Assembly (NCBI GenBank): GCA_020428565.1
Contig: JAGQMT010000042.1
Coordinates: 1 to 5,342, forward strand
DNA: 5,342 nt
From: Candidatus Saccharimonadota bacterium
Lineage (GTDB): Bacteria > Patescibacteriota > Saccharimonadia > Saccharimonadales > JACDBH01
Direction: 5' to 3'
Below, one piece after another: positions 1-5,120 of the stretch; within the stretch, counting starts at the first letter, position 1, and each line of letters starts with the position of its first letter. Made by a program: the position numbers and the translations under genes. The notes beneath the pieces were generated by a model, which saw only the letters and a program-made list of their open reading frames with translations, had not been told where the DNA came from and made no database searches.

Positions 1-949
1 GCTTCTTCTCTAATGTACCACTTCTTAACTATGGCTTTGGCGGCATTGGACGCTTTAGTTGGACTTTAGTTTTTAAGTCTTCACAAACAGCTGCTCGGTT
101 AGTGTAGGACACTTTACGCTGGACGGCTCGAATCTTATGAGCCAAACAGTTCTGTACTGGCGTACGGGGATATATTTTATCTAGGGCCGACTTACAGCCG
201 GCCGAGTCATCCATTGTTGCCATGCTTAAGTTATCTCCAGTTAAGCCTCGGGCTTTGATGTCAGCCAGTAGTTCGGTCCAGCTAGCTTCATCTTCAGCTC
301 TGGCTAGCGTAAATCCAATAAGTTGCCGGGTGCCATCGGCTTTGATGCCTAGAACGCATAGTACTACAGATTTAGTTTTATCCCAGCCACCACCTTTGAC
401 GTTCTCCCATATACCATCAAGGAATATATAAATAAAATCATCATCTAGTATTTGTTGGTTAATCTGCATTGATTCATGCATCGCCAGGTTATGCATAGCA
501 TCTTTGATGGCTTTAGTGCTAATCCGAAGACCTAGATGCTTGTTAGCCAAGTGTTTTACTTTTCGCTGAGATATACCCAGCAGATGCATGTCATGAAGTA
601 GCTCTCAGGTGCGGTTCTTTTCGTCTTCGAATCCATTTAGGGTAGCTGGTGGTGTATCACCAAAGCCAGACCTAAAACGAGGTATGGGAACATCGCTAAT
701 CTTACTAAACGGCGAGACTAGCTGACGGCTATAACTACCATTGAAGGCTGGTATAGCTTGACCATTCTGTTGAAGTTCAGTTCGTATCTGTTCCATCTCT
801 GACTTTATTAAAGTTGAAATACTAATTTTAATAAATTGTTTTAGATTGTCGGTTAGACTTCTCTCAAGAAATATTAGAAGATCTTTTTCGTCTTCAAAAA
901 CAGGTAATTTTTTAATATTTCTGTTAGATTTAATTTGGGTAGTTGCCAT
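1..949 (-). pseudogene. IS256-family (mutator type) transposase, interrupted by in-frame TGA and a frameshift, 3' end outside window
   Basis: This is a DDE transposase that would cut and paste the host IS. Translation starts at ATG 949 behind a strong SD (AAAGGAG, 962-968 on the minus strand, 12 nt spacing). The first 114 residues include the family's N-terminal block (LVSPFSKISDVPIPRFRSGF). A TGA at 605-607 interrupts the frame, but the same frame continues immediately (ELLHDMHLLGISQRKVK), so one nonsense change such as CGA to TGA explains it. The next part carries the first two acidic residues, D in FIYIFLDGIW and D in MATMDDSAG, and the QNCLAHKIRAVQRK block. Near 65-67 the frame ends early in KTKVQLKRPMPPKP-stop. 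The -1 frame instead reads SPTKASNAAKAIVKKWY, the expected family continuation, consistent with one A lost from an A run. The C-terminal part, including the third acidic residue, is outside the window. Confidence 0.88.
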
Positions 950-984
950 AGTGTTTATTTACTCCTTTGTAGTTGTTAATTGTT

Positions 985-1005
985 AGTTACAATTACATTG
1001 TAACT
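985..1005. repeat. Perfect 9-bp-arm inverted repeat in the IS leader
   Basis: AGTTACAAT (985-993) and ATTGTAACT (997-1005) are exact reverse complements separated by TAC. The palindrome lies between the IS end (1050) and the transposase SD (962-968). It could be a hairpin limiting read-through translation from outside the element, as known for some IS, or a binding site over the transposase promoter. Which of these applies cannot be decided from sequence. Confidence 0.7.
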
Positions 1006-1050
1006 GGCACTACCCAACTAGGTGCTTACACAGTGGATTTATACATTATC

Positions 1051-1403
1051 AACATTACTTCCTCGATGTCTGGGACGGTACCAAGCCCTTCTTTGTCAGT
1101 GTCAGAAAGACACGGAACTATGTGAACTTTAAGGACAGTGGCGATAAGGATGGCAATGAGTGGCAAGAGAACGAAACCTTCCCGGCAATCCTTGCCATAT
1201 GCGAGGATGAACGAAGTCAGAAGAAGCTGAATCGGCAGATGAAGCGGATTTTGGACGAACAGTGGGATGATGAGCTTATATTTGCTACGACGGCTACAGA
1301 CAAACTACAGCAAGCCATAAAACCTGCAGACAAAATTTGGAGCAAAATACTTGCAGACGATAGCCCTGAGGTGGTGAGCTTAAGAGGTTTGTTGGTATAC
1401 TAG
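1051..1403 (+). pseudogene. Replication-relaxation-like protein, C-terminal fragment cut off by the IS
   Basis: The reading frame is open from the IS boundary to TAG 1401-1403 and encodes about 117 residues beginning HYFLDVWDGTKPFFVSVRKT. Pieces such as FFLDVWDGTKPFFV, RKTRNYVNF.DSG, FPAILAICEDER and LIFATT resemble the second half of the replication-relaxation family found in plasmids and integrative elements: a strand, then a helical segment, then a 'value looked up as CEDE..' strand. The assignment is from memory of the family. The GTG at 1122 is not a credible start, since homologous-looking coding sequence extends upstream of it to 1051. The N-terminal half, usually a winged-helix region, is missing because the IS256-type element inserted here; it may survive beyond the other IS end. 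The next gene begins within a few bases, suggesting they formed one operon. Confidence 0.6.
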
Positions 1404-1407
1404 GTGA

Positions 1408-1782
1408 TATCGTGTTATTCTTCCAACCAATCTTAAGCCGTCACCCGCTCGGTATGAGCTGACAGCTGCGCAATTACTTGCTGAACACTTTAAAACTGAT
1501 GTTGAGTTTATTGCACGATCCAATCATAAGACACCGGACTTTATTATTGACGGGGTGAAATGGGAGCTTAAGAGCCCAACTGGCACTGGTAAGCGCAACA
1601 TTGAGCGCCAGTTACAAACCGGTATTAAGCAGTCTAAGAACATTGTGTTCGATGCCCGTCGCTCCAAAATACATATCGCTAGAATAAAAAATATCCTTAA
1701 CTACCAATTTCGATTGGCGAAAAGTATCAAGAGAATCGTACTGATCGATAAAAGCAAAAACGTTATTGAACTAACTAGGTAA
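1408..1782 (+). CDS. Small PD-(D/E)XK nuclease, CdiA C-terminal (tRNA nuclease-like) type; start unclear
   Basis: The open frame runs 1408-1782 (up to 124 residues). It shows a PD-(D/E)XK active site: PD in KTPDFIIDG, then ExK in WELKSPTGTGK, followed by RNIERQLQTGIKQSKNI, FDARRSK and a terminal KRIVLIDK strand. This arrangement matches the CdiA C-terminal toxin fold, which also occurs as a stand-alone protein in mobile elements and prophages. The only normal start codon in frame, GTG 1555, would remove the PD half of the active site, so it is unlikely to be right. A good SD (AGGTGAT, 1402-1408) overlaps the previous stop codon. The GTG at 1412 is well spaced from it but out of frame, and ATT 1417 is in frame. 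Either ATT (or CTG 1459) is used, or a one-base indel near 1415 has broken the gene. No immunity gene is recognisable. A toxin role is not shown; nuclease family membership is fairly secure. Confidence 0.72.
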   Translation, partial: YRVILPTNLKPSPARYELTAAQLLAEHFKTDVEFIARSNHKTPDFIIDGVKWELKSPTGTGKRNIERQLQTGIKQSKNIVFDARRSKIHIARIKNILNYQFRLAKSIKRIVLIDKSKNVIELTR

Positions 1783-1795
1783 GCTGTGCTATACT
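1766..1795 (+). promoter_or_regulatory. Extended -10 promoter at the end of the nuclease gene
   Basis: TTGAAC (1766-1771), an 18-bp spacer and TATACT (1790-1795), preceded by TG and one base (extended -10), form a plausible housekeeping promoter. Initiation would be near 1802. It overlaps the last codons of the nuclease gene and fires directly into the terminator hairpin at 1805-1852. Confidence 0.5.
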
Positions 1796-1801
1796 ACAAG
1801 C

Positions 1802-1852
1802 ATTGAAGGCTCGGCAGCGTTGGATTACGCAGGTTCTGAACCTTCTTTTTTT
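1802..1852 (+). ncRNA. Candidate ~50-nt hairpin RNA between promoter and terminator
   Basis: The interval between the predicted start site (about 1802) and the end of the T run is almost entirely one imperfect hairpin. There is no SD or AUG-started frame inside, so a coding role is unlikely. It may be a small RNA, or merely a promoter reading into the terminator of the upstream operon. No known RNA family was recognised. Confidence 0.35.
1805..1852 (+). terminator. Intrinsic terminator after the nuclease gene
   Basis: GAAGG (1805-1809) pairs with CCTTC (1841-1845). The stem continues imperfectly inward (TCGG with CTGA via a wobble) and has a GCG/CGC inner pairing. Seven T follow (1846-1852). 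It also contains a 13-bp palindrome, AGGTTCTGAACCT (1831-1843), which could support an alternative structure or a protein site. Confidence 0.7.
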
Positions 1853-1881
1853 ATTTCCAAACATTGAAACCCAAATTTTGT

Positions 1882-1889
1882 GATATAAT
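1882..1889 (+). promoter_or_regulatory. Promoter -10 box of the 1914 gene
   Basis: TATAAT at 1884-1889 is a perfect consensus. No good -35 lies at the usual distance; TTGAAA at 1864-1869 is only 14 bp away. Start of transcription is expected near 1896, giving an A-rich leader of about 17 nt without a Shine-Dalgarno sequence. Confidence 0.55.
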
Positions 1890-1913
1890 TACTTTGTAAA
1901 AGTAAAAACAAAA

Positions 1914-2411
1914 ATGTCAGAACAGCCAATACTAGACCAACAAGATGAAAACCCGCTTACCACGTATGCTTTTATGGCTGAACAAAACCGTGAGGCAGGC
2001 GTACCTGTCAATCCAGAAATTGCAGATGCATTAGGAAACGAGGCAAGAGATTTATTAGCTCAAGGTTTGAGCGGTACGGAGGTCGCAGAGAGGCTCGGCA
2101 GGGGCACTATCGTTGAGCAAAGAGCAGACCAGCTTCTATACGACATGGGTAAAGACTTACCCGATCGAGCTGAGCCACTTGAAGCACCAGCCCAACCATG
2201 GGACAGCCAAGACTACCTCAATGCCAAATACGCCGTTATTGCCAGCCTGCAAGAGGAATTGGCAGCTCGTGACGAGGAATATAGATCACTGACAGATGGT
2301 CTATTGGAAAACGATTTCAGTTATCGTGATGTTTTAGGATTTAGGAAGATGATAATGAACAACCGAATACATTTGTCCGTGTGCCACATGTCTTGTATAG
2401 AGATTCTATAG
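1914..2411 (+). CDS. Hypothetical acidic protein with a helix-turn-helix-like segment
   Basis: 165 residues; I do not recognise the family. It starts at ATG 1914 just after an A-rich stretch with no SD, 25 nt behind a perfect TATAAT. The protein is soluble and acidic. Residues 50-75 (GLSGTEVAERLGRGTIVEQR) have the spacing of a helix-turn-helix of the 'sxxEVAxRLG' kind, but an ordinary helical pair is equally possible. A Pro-rich linker (82-96) is followed by a likely helix or short coiled coil (102-130). The last ~25 residues (RKMIMNNRIHLSVCHMSCIEIL) are Cys/Met-rich and basic, unlike the acidic body; no alternative frame there is open, so a simple recent frameshift could not be identified. 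It lies beside the nuclease gene but has its own promoter and is separated by a terminator. An immunity or regulatory role is conceivable but unsupported. Confidence 0.6.
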   Translation: MSEQPILDQQDENPLTTYAFMAEQNREAGVPVNPEIADALGNEARDLLAQGLSGTEVAERLGRGTIVEQRADQLLYDMGKDLPDRAEPLEAPAQPWDSQDYLNAKYAVIASLQEELAARDEEYRSLTDGLLENDFSYRDVLGFRKMIMNNRIHLSVCHMSCIEIL

Positions 2412-2414
2412 ATA

Positions 2415-2428
2415 CTCAAGGGCTTGAG
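2415..2428. repeat. Short perfect inverted repeat just after the 1914 gene
   Basis: CTCAAG (2415-2420) and CTTGAG (2423-2428) flank GG, three bases after the stop codon. A hairpin with a 5-bp stem and GGGC loop would form. Only scattered T follow, so it would be a weak terminator at best. The rest of the gap to 2520 is AT-rich and holds nothing else I can name. Confidence 0.4.
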
Positions 2429-2520
2429 GCTGTTAGGTTTTAGGGTTTATTGAAATGATAATAATCACTTTATGCTACTAGGGTTTTATGTATTTGTGAG
2501 TTTGAGCATGGATAAAAAGT

Positions 2521-2549
2521 TTGCTTAGGCGATATTTTTGGTGTATTAT
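2521..2549 (+). promoter_or_regulatory. Promoter of the 2561 gene, nearly leaderless
   Basis: TTGCTT (2521-2526), a 17-bp spacer and TATTAT (2544-2549) make a reasonable promoter. Initiation is expected at about 2556-2561, so the mRNA would begin within five bases of ATG 2561 and have no room for an SD. Confidence 0.5.
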
Positions 2550-2560
2550 ATAGACCTAGT

Positions 2561-3052
2561 ATGAAGAAAAAAGATTTTACTAGAGACTTAGAGTCGCAGA
2601 TGCCAGCGGGGCATCTTTTTTTATGTTCGGAGGAGCAAACCTCCCCGATTCTTTTATCACAAATCCCTCACATTGAGAGTATTCGACTAGGAAGCTTGGT
2701 CGCCAGAGGTGAGCTAGAGGTCTGTCTGGACGAGCAAAGAGGTTTTGAACTCGCTGACCAAGCAGGCCAATATATTGATCTGTGTGCTACTATACGAGTT
2801 GAGACTAGGCGTATTGGTAGGTTGATCTTGAATAGCCTGAAAGATGATAATACGTCGGTGTTACTGGGTGACAATCAGTATGGCAAGGTGAAAGCGCTTT
2901 ATGGTCATGAGCCGTTTTGTCGTATTGATGAAGAAGTTTATACGTTGTTTGACTGGGGAGCTGATACCAAAGATACTCCACATCTTCGACATGCTACAAT
3001 GACGGACCACATACAGCTAATAAATGACTTCAAAATCAATGATAGGACTTAG
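2561..3052 (+). CDS. Hypothetical protein with an internal terminator in its 5' coding region
   Basis: 163 residues; I do not recognise the family. The frame is open from ATG 2561 to TAG 3050-3052 and the codon pattern looks coding (varied residues, few rare runs). There is no signal peptide or membrane segment. Residues 34-95 (PHIESIRLGSLVARGELEV, then LCATIRVETRRIGRLILNSL) look like alternating strands and helices; residues 125-135 contain EEVYTLFDWG. The first ~30 residues are odd: codons 13-21 (QMPAGHLFL) are simply the translation of a perfect intrinsic terminator at 2598-2622. The true protein may therefore begin later, for instance at TTG 2695, with 2561-2622 being a leader, or full-length protein may require read-through. 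No SD supports the later start. Confidence 0.55.
   Translation: MKKKDFTRDLESQMPAGHLFLCSEEQTSPILLSQIPHIESIRLGSLVARGELEVCLDEQRGFELADQAGQYIDLCATIRVETRRIGRLILNSLKDDNTSVLLGDNQYGKVKALYGHEPFCRIDEEVYTLFDWGADTKDTPHLRHATMTDHIQLINDFKINDRT
2598..2622 (+). terminator. Perfect intrinsic terminator inside the 2561 frame (possible attenuator)
   Basis: AGATGCC (2598-2604) and GGCATCT (2610-2616) are exact complements around a 5-nt loop (AGCGG), and seven T (2616-2622) follow directly. The hairpin sits only 37 nt after the ATG and about 40 nt after the predicted transcription start, so much of the transcription from the local promoter should end here unless it is antagonised. A ribosome translating from ATG 2561 would cover the 5' arm, which would couple read-through to translation. 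Confidence 0.7.
2629..2644 (+). repeat. Second short hairpin with SD-like arm
   Basis: GGAGG (2629-2633) pairs with CCTCC (2640-2644) around AGCAAA, seven bases downstream of the T run. GGAGG is a perfect Shine-Dalgarno core, yet no start codon lies 5-12 nt after it, so its role is unclear. Confidence 0.4.
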
Positions 3053-3110
3053 TTAGATAATAAGGTTAGGGTAGCCGTTAGTTAGTTTAATGAACCAGTC
3101 TAGTTGATTT

Positions 3111-3126
3111 CATCGTTTAGTCGATG
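3111..3126. repeat. Hairpin between the convergent genes ending at 3052 and 3173
   Basis: CATCG (3111-3115) and CGATG (3122-3126) are exact complements around TTTAGT. No T tract follows on either strand, so it is only a weak candidate for a shared bidirectional terminator. It is the only inverted repeat I noted in this 120-bp gap apart from a 5-bp one with a wobble pair (GGTTA/TAGCC). Confidence 0.3.
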
Positions 3127-3172
3127 GACTATCCAACAGATAGAAAAAGCTGTAAGGGATGTCTTTTGTCAG

Positions 3173-3769
3173 TTATGAGGTTAGTTGTTTTATCTCTCTA
3201 GCGATGTTTGTTTGAGCCTGTGCTTCATATAAATCTCGAAATAATTTTGTTGTAAAAACATTACCAGCAGGGCTGGCTCCAGCCAATGCTCCTAGTATTC
3301 TTGCTCTGCCAACACGATAATCATGATCTGAAACATGGATGTATTCTTGGCGTACATCACGAGCATATTTATCGTAACGAGTAGGTTCCGCACCAAGGAT
3401 CAATAGGTCGGAATCTAAAAAGAAAGCGAGGTCTGGATCAGAATCAACCTCATCGGCTTGGTGGCTTGCCGTTGCACGAATATATGTAGCTACACGCTCG
3501 GTTTCTTCGGGCGACAAGAGTATCGGGGATTCATGTTCGGCAAGCTGGGCACTCAACTCTTCATTGCGCCCGGCCATGGCGGTCGGATCGTAGATAGCAT
3601 CATGATAAAGCATAGACCAGACTACTACTCGGGGGTTGTGTACATAGCTTTGGTAATTCCTGATAGTGCCAAGTAGCTCTGAAATATGTAGCCCTGTGTG
3701 ATAGTAACGCCATGGCTCTGCATATCTTTGTTTGAGTCCTTGCAGCAGGGTCTCTGCTTCAGAGCTCAT
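3173..3769 (-). CDS. HD-superfamily metal-dependent phosphohydrolase (COG4339 type)
   Basis: The predicted protein is a cytosolic 198-residue hydrolase, typical in length for COG4339. Numbered from ATG 3769, it has the family signature: RYYHTGLH (H24, H28), the HD pair in LYHDAIYD (H56, D57, followed by YD at 60-61), RNEELSAQ at 68-75, a conserved His in ATASHQAD (H103) and FFLDSDLLILG (D119, D121). The C-terminal RQEYIHVSDHDYRVGR and NIAREI motifs also match. These residues should bind the divalent metals; the natural substrate of this family is not established. An in-frame TTG at 3793 is possible, but ATG 3769 has a clear SD (GGGAG at 3777-3781 on the minus strand, 7 nt spacing) and fits family length, so I chose it. 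The gene lies downstream of tRNA-Arg on the same strand but has its own -10 box. Confidence 0.9.
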   Translation of the reverse strand: MSSEAETLLQGLKQRYAEPWRYYHTGLHISELLGTIRNYQSYVHNPRVVVWSMLYHDAIYDPTAMAGRNEELSAQLAEHESPILLSPEETERVATYIRATASHQADEVDSDPDLAFFLDSDLLILGAEPTRYDKYARDVRQEYIHVSDHDYRVGRARILGALAGASPAGNVFTTKLFRDLYEAQAQTNIAREIKQLTS

Positions 3770-3860
3770 TCTGAATCTCCCGTATCTCTGCAACTATCCA
3801 GGTCAGAGACAAAGTAGGTGACAAGGGGTAGTTTGATGCAATTAGCTCTAGTGGTGTCGA

Positions 3861-3866
3861 ATTATA
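3861..3866 (-). promoter_or_regulatory. Candidate -10 box upstream of the HD-domain gene
   Basis: The minus strand reads TATAAT here. Initiation near 3854 would give an 85-nt leader before ATG 3769. No convincing -35 element is present, and an inverted repeat lies upstream at 3890-3912. Confidence 0.35.
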
Positions 3867-3889
3867 AAAGTGATTCATGTACCAATGAT

Positions 3890-3912
3890 TACATAGATGA
3901 CAACTCTATGCA
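3890..3912. repeat. Inverted repeat between tRNA-Arg and the HD-domain gene
   Basis: TACATAGA (3890-3897) and TCTATGCA (3905-3912) form an 8-bp stem with one G-T pair around a 7-nt spacer. It lies 38 nt beyond the CCA end of tRNA-Arg and about 24 bp upstream of the predicted -10 of the HD gene. It could be a 3' hairpin of the tRNA transcript or an upstream protein-binding site. There is no T tract. Confidence 0.4.
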
Positions 3913-3949
3913 AAAGCATTTTGGAATGGGTTTCTTGGGCTAATAAATT

Positions 3950-4026
<77 letters not shown>

Positions 4027-4091
4027 ATATTTTTTGGATTTTTCTTGAAAATGCCAAAGAACAATGATAATTTTAACATAAAATCAACACA

Positions 4092-4114
4092 AAATCTACC
4101 CGTGGGGTAGATTT
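4092..4114 (-). terminator. Intrinsic terminator of the membrane-protein gene
   Basis: AAATCTACCC (4092-4101) and GGGTAGATTT (4105-4114) are perfect 10-bp complements around a 3-nt loop, 15 bases past the stop codon at 4130. On the minus strand the stem is followed by TTGTGTTGATTTTA, a moderately T-rich tail. On the plus strand the tail is A-rich, so the direction is minus. It separates this gene from tRNA-Arg. Confidence 0.8.
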
Positions 4115-4129
4115 AAGGAATTAAGGAAT

Positions 4130-4855
4130 TTAAAACCTGATTTTGCGGGCTATAGTATCGACTAGGTCGGGTTTGTGGTCTTCGTATGGAAGATATTGGG
4201 CTAGAACTTCGGCTATACTGGACTCATCGGCTGGTTCGTAGTGAATCACCAGTGGGGGCATGAATCTACCAAGCGACAGTAGTGATATATAGGTCATTGC
4301 TCCGTCGGCTACGACAGAAAAAGACCGAAATGAATCGTATGGATAAAATTTGTTCCCAATGCATAGGCCGGTGTTGTCTACGGCATAGTTTAAGATTTGC
4401 GGAGGTCTAGCAGAAAACACGCCAAACGCTATAGCGACGATGAGTATAACTATGGCAGAAACTATATCTTTGCCAGCTATAAAATACACAGCTAATGCAG
4501 ATAATATAGCTATCAAACCGAGGGCTATGTACCATGCGGATGATTTGGTGTGGGCGATATATTCGGAGGCTGTCCATTCTATGTGGGCTGATACGTCTTG
4601 GGTTTGGGGTTGTACCGTTTCATCAGCGAATAATGGTGCTATTTGTGGCTCGGTTGTTGTTGGGACGGATGTGTCTGTATTGACTGGAGCTGATACCTGG
4701 GTGATGATAGGTGTTGTGCTTGGTGTATTTGGTTGCGTTGGAGCTATGATTGGCTGAAGTGGGCCTGTTGTTATTGGCTGTGTGGCAGTTGGGGTTGTTT
4801 GATCATTGTTTGACGGTAGATTATTGGGTTGGGTTGGAGTTTGATCATTCTGCAT
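4130..4855 (-). CDS. Conserved CPR-type membrane protein with disordered N-terminus and two TM segments
   Basis: 241 residues from ATG 4855. Residues 1-90 are Pro/Thr/Gln/Asn-rich and low-complexity, without charge clusters, so probably disordered. A conserved block WTASEYIAHTKSSAWY (94-109) leads into TM1 (about 108-127), a short GKD turn, and TM2 (about 131-149). The C-terminal domain (150-241) contains YAVDNTGLCIG, FYPYDSFRSFSVV, LGRFMPP and the terminal DTIARKIRF. I recall this architecture as common in Saccharibacteria and related Patescibacteria; no function is known to me. The C-terminal domain probably lies in the cytoplasm. An ATG at 4870 is in frame, but it overlaps the -10 box (TATAAT, 4862-4867 on the minus strand), so a message starting there would lack it. 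ATG 4855 fits a leaderless mRNA. Confidence 0.8.
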   Translation of the reverse strand: MQNDQTPTQPNNLPSNNDQTTPTATQPITTGPLQPIIAPTQPNTPSTTPIITQVSAPVNTDTSVPTTTEPQIAPLFADETVQPQTQDVSAHIEWTASEYIAHTKSSAWYIALGLIAILSALAVYFIAGKDIVSAIVILIVAIAFGVFSARPPQILNYAVDNTGLCIGNKFYPYDSFRSFSVVADGAMTYISLLSLGRFMPPLVIHYEPADESSIAEVLAQYLPYEDHKPDLVDTIARKIRF

Positions 4856-4861
4856 ACGTTT

Positions 4862-4867
4862 ATTATA
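4862..4867 (-). promoter_or_regulatory. -10 box placing the transcription start on ATG 4855
   Basis: The minus strand reads TATAAT with six bases before ATG 4855, so initiation is predicted at the A of the start codon. No -35 match is obvious. There is no SD ahead of ATG 4855 or ATG 4870, which agrees with leaderless translation. Confidence 0.5.
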
Positions 4868-4919
4868 CATCTATTTATTGATATTAAGGTGATTTTGGTA
4901 GTGAGTGTGGATATTGGGG

Positions 4920-4948
4920 ATGACAACAGAGTGCGAAGCTGTTATAAT
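4920..4948 (+). promoter_or_regulatory. Strong promoter for tRNA-Ser
   Basis: ATGACA (4920-4925, five of six matches to consensus), a 17-bp spacer and a perfect TATAAT (4943-4948) preceded by TG plus one base make this the best promoter in the window. Initiation near 4955 gives a ~73-nt leader before tRNA-Ser at 5028. It is divergent from the membrane-protein promoter. Confidence 0.7.
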
Positions 4949-4981
4949 TTGGTGTTGTCAGAACAGGCAAGAGGCAGGGAC

Positions 4982-5023
4982 TGTGCAACATACAGTAGTT
5001 ACATGGTAAGATGTAATTGCACA
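4982..5023 (+). repeat. Nested hairpin in the tRNA-Ser leader
   Basis: The outer stem TGTGCAA (4982-4988) / TTGCACA (5017-5023) and the inner stem TTACAT (4999-5004) / ATGTAA (5011-5016) are both perfect and stack directly on the 3' side, with a 10-nt bulge on the 5' side. The structure ends four bases before the tRNA. It may guide 5' processing or be a protein site. Confidence 0.6.
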
Positions 5024-5027
5024 ATAT

Positions 5028-5120
5028 GGAGAGGTACCCAAGTGGCTGAAGGGGACGGTTTGCTAAATCGTTAGTGGGGCGAGAGTTCCAGCGAGGGTTC
5101 GAATCCCTCTCTCTCCGCCA
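5028..5120 (+). tRNA. tRNA-Ser, anticodon GCT, CCA encoded
   Basis: A class II tRNA of 90 nt plus encoded CCA (5118-5120). The acceptor GGAGAGG pairs with TCTCTCC (last pair G-T), and the discriminator is G, as expected for serine. The anticodon stem ACGGT/ATCGT encloses loop TTGCTAA, giving GCT for codons AGC and AGU. A long variable arm (about 5074-5092) and T arm GAGGG/CCCTC with TTCGAAT follow. Confidence 0.96.

Larger units (their letters stand above)
1..1050 (-). mobile_element. IS256-family insertion sequence, partial (right end present, left end outside window)
   Basis: The element contains a minus-strand IS256/mutator-type transposase gene (start 949). Its upstream end is placed at 1050, because the minus strand there begins GATAATGTATAAATCC and continues with TGTGTAAG, which resembles the remembered terminal repeat of IS256 (GATAAAGTCC... 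TGTGTAAA). From 1051 outward the sequence becomes coding for an unrelated protein, which supports the boundary. A target-site duplicate would be 1051-1058 (AACATTAC) or one base longer. The second terminal repeat and the second duplicate lie to the left of position 1, so neither can be confirmed. The transposase carries two lesions, so this copy is probably not autonomous. Confidence 0.8.

Noticed and set aside
222..431. Plus-strand open frame opposite the transposase
   Set aside because: It is antisense to well-supported transposase motifs and has a low-complexity Ser/Pro composition.
605..607. TGA as a sense codon (glycine code of Gracilibacteria/Absconditabacteria)
   Set aside because: The full-length HD hydrolase and membrane protein contain no in-frame TGA. 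In a recoded genome several would be expected, so the single TGA in a damaged transposase is better read as a nonsense mutation.
1122..1124. GTG as the start of the replication-relaxation-like gene
   Set aside because: Family-like coding sequence (FLDVWDGTKPFFV) continues upstream to the IS boundary, so the fragment is truncated rather than starting here.
2668..2874. Minus-strand frame within the 2561 gene
   Set aside because: Shadow frame with Ser/Arg-rich composition, no SD and no promoter.
3458..3676. Plus-strand frame opposite the HD hydrolase
   Set aside because: It lies antisense to conserved HD motifs.
4440..4757. Plus-strand frame opposite the membrane protein
   Set aside because: Its Gly/Val-rich sequence is the antisense of a Pro/Thr-rich low-complexity region.
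4829..5074. Plus-strand frame running into tRNA-Ser
   Set aside because: It spans the divergent promoters, the leader hairpin and half of the tRNA; no coding signal.
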